A stretch of 15,903 nt of DNA from Candidatus Equimonas enterica (GTDB lineage Bacteria > Bacteroidota > Bacteroidia > Bacteroidales > Bacteroidaceae), in contig JAGHRU010000221.1 in the NCBI GenBank assembly GCA_018066225.1, positions 1 through 15,903 on the forward strand, written 5' to 3'. The position numbers were made by a program, and so were the translations under genes. Each line of letters begins with the position of its first letter. The stretch's first letter is position 1. Below are positions 14,454 to 15,903 of this stretch, piece after piece. Under the pieces are notes generated by a model. That model saw only the letters and a list, made by a program, of their open reading frames with translations, was not told where the DNA came from and searched no databases.

Positions 14454-15218
14454 TTACAACCACACCACCTCCTTGAAGTAGTAGGAGCGCAGCGTGCCAT
14501 CTGTCAGGGCAAGGACGAGCCGCCCTGTGGGCAACACCTCGTGGAGGGCTGCCGTGATGTCCACGCCACGCGCCACATCACGAAAGCGGTGCAAGCCCTC
14601 ACGACGATAGAGGCGTGCGCAGTAGTCTGCGTGGAGCGCGGCACTGTCGCCGTCGGCGACGGCCTGCAAGCGTGCGCACACTCTACGGACGATGGCGTGC
14701 TTCAGGGACGAGAGGCACAGGCTATGGCCTGTAATGGTGCTGAGCGACACGGGATTGGGGGCATCGGAGCGGAAAACCGTCTGATTGACATTGAGGCCAA
14801 GGCCAGCGATGGTGCGCTCCACCTGTCGGCCCGAGAGGCGGTGCTGCAAGAGCAGTCCGCCGAGTTTTTTGTCGCGCCAATAGAGGTCGTTGGGCCATTT
14901 TAGCGAGAAGTCTTCGGCGCAGACGGCATCGGCGTCGCACACGCTTTGCGTCACGGCCTCATGCACCGCCACAGCGACGGCTTCGCTCAGCGCAAACTGC
15001 TCAGCCGCATCGCACCACACGGGCGCAAAACGCAACGCCATGAGGAGGTTGCTGCACGCCTCGCTCTCCCAGTGCGTGCCCCGCTGGCCACGTCCCGAAG
15101 CCTGAAAGTCGGCGGTCAGCACGCTGATGCCCTCAGGCGCAGGCGCATAGGCAGCCGACTGCGCGGCGTCCATGAGCGAGATCACTGAGGGCAGATGAAA
15201 AAACTCTGGTGCAAGCAT
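14454..15218 (-). CDS. birA: Biotin-[acetyl-CoA-carboxylase] ligase, no DNA-binding domain
   Basis: This 254-residue protein makes biotinoyl-AMP from biotin and ATP and transfers biotin to carboxyl carrier proteins. The adenylate-binding loop is GRGQRG (42-47) in ADFQASGRGQRGTHW. The catalytic KWPNDLYWRDKKLGGLLLQ (107-125) and GLGLNVNQ (139-146) are both intact. The N-terminal helix-turn-helix of E. coli BirA is absent, so this is a monofunctional enzyme and not a repressor. The start is ATG 15216-15218 (MLAPEFFHLP). It lies downstream of tex on the same strand across a 22-bp repeat array. A GGGC in phase with that array (15189-15192) falls inside codons 9-10, so the 5' end of the gene may derive from the repeat. 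No TAnnTTTG promoter is seen in the gap. Confidence 0.94.
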   Translation of the reverse strand: MLAPEFFHLPSVISLMDAAQSAAYAPAPEGISVLTADFQASGRGQRGTHWESEACSNLLMALRFAPVWCDAAEQFALSEAVAVAVHEAVTQSVCDADAVCAEDFSLKWPNDLYWRDKKLGGLLLQHRLSGRQVERTIAGLGLNVNQTVFRSDAPNPVSLSTITGHSLCLSSLKHAIVRRVCARLQAVADGDSAALHADYCARLYRREGLHRFRDVARGVDITAALHEVLPTGRLVLALTDGTLRSYYFKEVVWL

Positions 15219-15228
15219 CGTTTTTACG

Positions 15229-15382
15229 TCTTGGGCATTTTACCTCTTTTTACTGGGCAGTAAAATTTATTATAGTGCCCAGTATAATTTTTTACAATGC
15301 CCGATGTAATTTATTTTAACGGGCACTAAAATCGATTTTAATGGGCAGTAAAATCATCTTAACTGGGCAGAGCGTCGCTACA
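15229..15382. repeat. 22-bp periodic array, copy 2 (7 units)
   Basis: Cores at 15233, 15255, 15277, 15299, 15321, 15343 and 15365 are exactly 22 bp apart. Five are GGGC; those at 15277 and 15299 are GCCC. The flanks follow TAnTGGGCAgTAAAAT and then about 3 variable bases and TTT. ACTGGGCA (15252-15259) and TGCCCAGT (15276-15283) form an 8-bp inverted repeat with a 16-nt loop. The last unit overlaps the tex stop codon (15378-15380). The array fills the whole tex-birA gap; I see no gene in it. Confidence 0.88.
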
Positions 15383-15903
15383 GCCCGCGCATGGAGAGCG
15401 CGATGCGTCCGCGACGGTAGTCTATTTCGAGCACACGCACGCGCACTTGCTGCTGCAACGCCACGACCGCAGAGGGGTCTTTGACATAGCGGTCGGCCAG
15501 TTGCGACACATGGACGAGCCCCTTGGTCTTGATGCCGACATCGACAAATGCACCGAAAGCCGTGACGTTGGTCACGATGCCCGGCAAGACCATACCGATT
15601 TGCAGGTCGTCGATAGTGCGGATGCCGGGCGCGAAGGCGAAAGCCTCTGCCCGTCCGCGCGGGTCACGGCCAGGGCGTGAGAGTTCGTCCATGATGTCGG
15701 AGAGCGTGGGCGGCCCCACTTCGTCGCTCACATAGCGTCGCAGCGGCGCACGCTGTCGCACCTCGGCATCAGCGATGAGCCCGCGCACGTCCGTGCCCAT
15801 ATCGGCAGCCATGCGCTCCACGAGGGCGTAACGCTCGGGATGCACCGCCGTATTGTCGAGCGGATTTTGCGCTTCGGGTATGCGCAGGAAGCCCGCGCAC
15901 TGC
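15378..15903 (-). CDS. tex: Tex family RNA-binding protein, C-terminal part
   Basis: Only the last 174 codons are inside the window; the frame is open to the edge, reading QCAGFLRIPEAQNPLDNTAV before the internal Met. The QCAGFLRI and NPLDNTAVHPERY segments belong to the Tex helix-hairpin-helix region. A C-terminal S1 domain at the end of the fragment (IGMVLPGIVTNVTAFGAFVD, GLVHVSQLADRYV, VLEIDYRRGRIALSMR) matches the family. Tex is a highly conserved cytoplasmic RNA-binding protein thought to affect transcription elongation or RNA turnover. The internal ATG at 15845 is not the real start. Its stop codon is overlapped by the last unit of the 22-bp array. Confidence 0.95.
   Translation of the reverse strand, partial: QCAGFLRIPEAQNPLDNTAVHPERYALVERMAADMGTDVRGLIADAEVRQRAPLRRYVSDEVGPPTLSDIMDELSRPGRDPRGRAEAFAFAPGIRTIDDLQIGMVLPGIVTNVTAFGAFVDVGIKTKGLVHVSQLADRYVKDPSAVVALQQQVRVRVLEIDYRRGRIALSMRGL

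Overview
The window looks like a chromosomal piece of a Bacteroidales bacterium, most probably Prevotella-like. The evidence is as follows. Promoters of the TTTG / TAnnTTTG type, characteristic of Bacteroidetes, lie upstream of several genes. An RprX/RprY-type two-component pair is present. There is a DUF4834 membrane protein. A secreted Ig-like protein ends in an IYDLQGRRV-type tail, and neither tRNA gene encodes its CCA end. Genus and species cannot be fixed from this window.

Region 1 (1-6445, minus strand) encodes secreted proteins. A promoter at 6142-6173 drives a secreted EndA-type endonuclease I. This is followed after 23 bp by a 1028-residue multidomain Ig-like surface protein, then after 19 bp by a 61-residue peptide gene and a 14-bp perfect hairpin. 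Beyond the hairpin is a second, truncated Ig-like protein that shares its signal peptide and two central modules with the first. It carries a G9 run at the signal peptide junction, which makes it a phase-variation candidate.

Region 2 (6393-6640) holds tRNA-Val(UAC) with its own promoter and terminator. Region 3 (6657-10055, minus strand) holds psd-pssA-DUF4834-WYL regulator, with psd and pssA overlapping by 4 bp, then a stand-alone HIRAN protein. Region 4 (10117-12446, minus strand) holds the sensor kinase/response regulator pair rprX-rprY. Region 5 (12571-13385) holds an L-rhamnose mutarotase family gene on the minus strand and tRNA-Ser(GGA) on the plus strand, divergently transcribed. Region 6 (13436-15903) holds a nitroreductase and an AlaX-like tRNA editing protein on the plus strand, convergent with birA; birA lies downstream of the 3' end of tex.

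The most unusual structure is non-coding. Two intergenic arrays (7195-7304 and 15229-15382) carry GGGC or GCCC cores at exactly 22-bp steps: 7199, 7221, 7243, 7265 and 15233, 15255, 15277, 15299, 15321, 15343, 15365. The core is flipped in some units. Both arrays lie between the 3' end of one minus-strand gene and the 5' side of the next.
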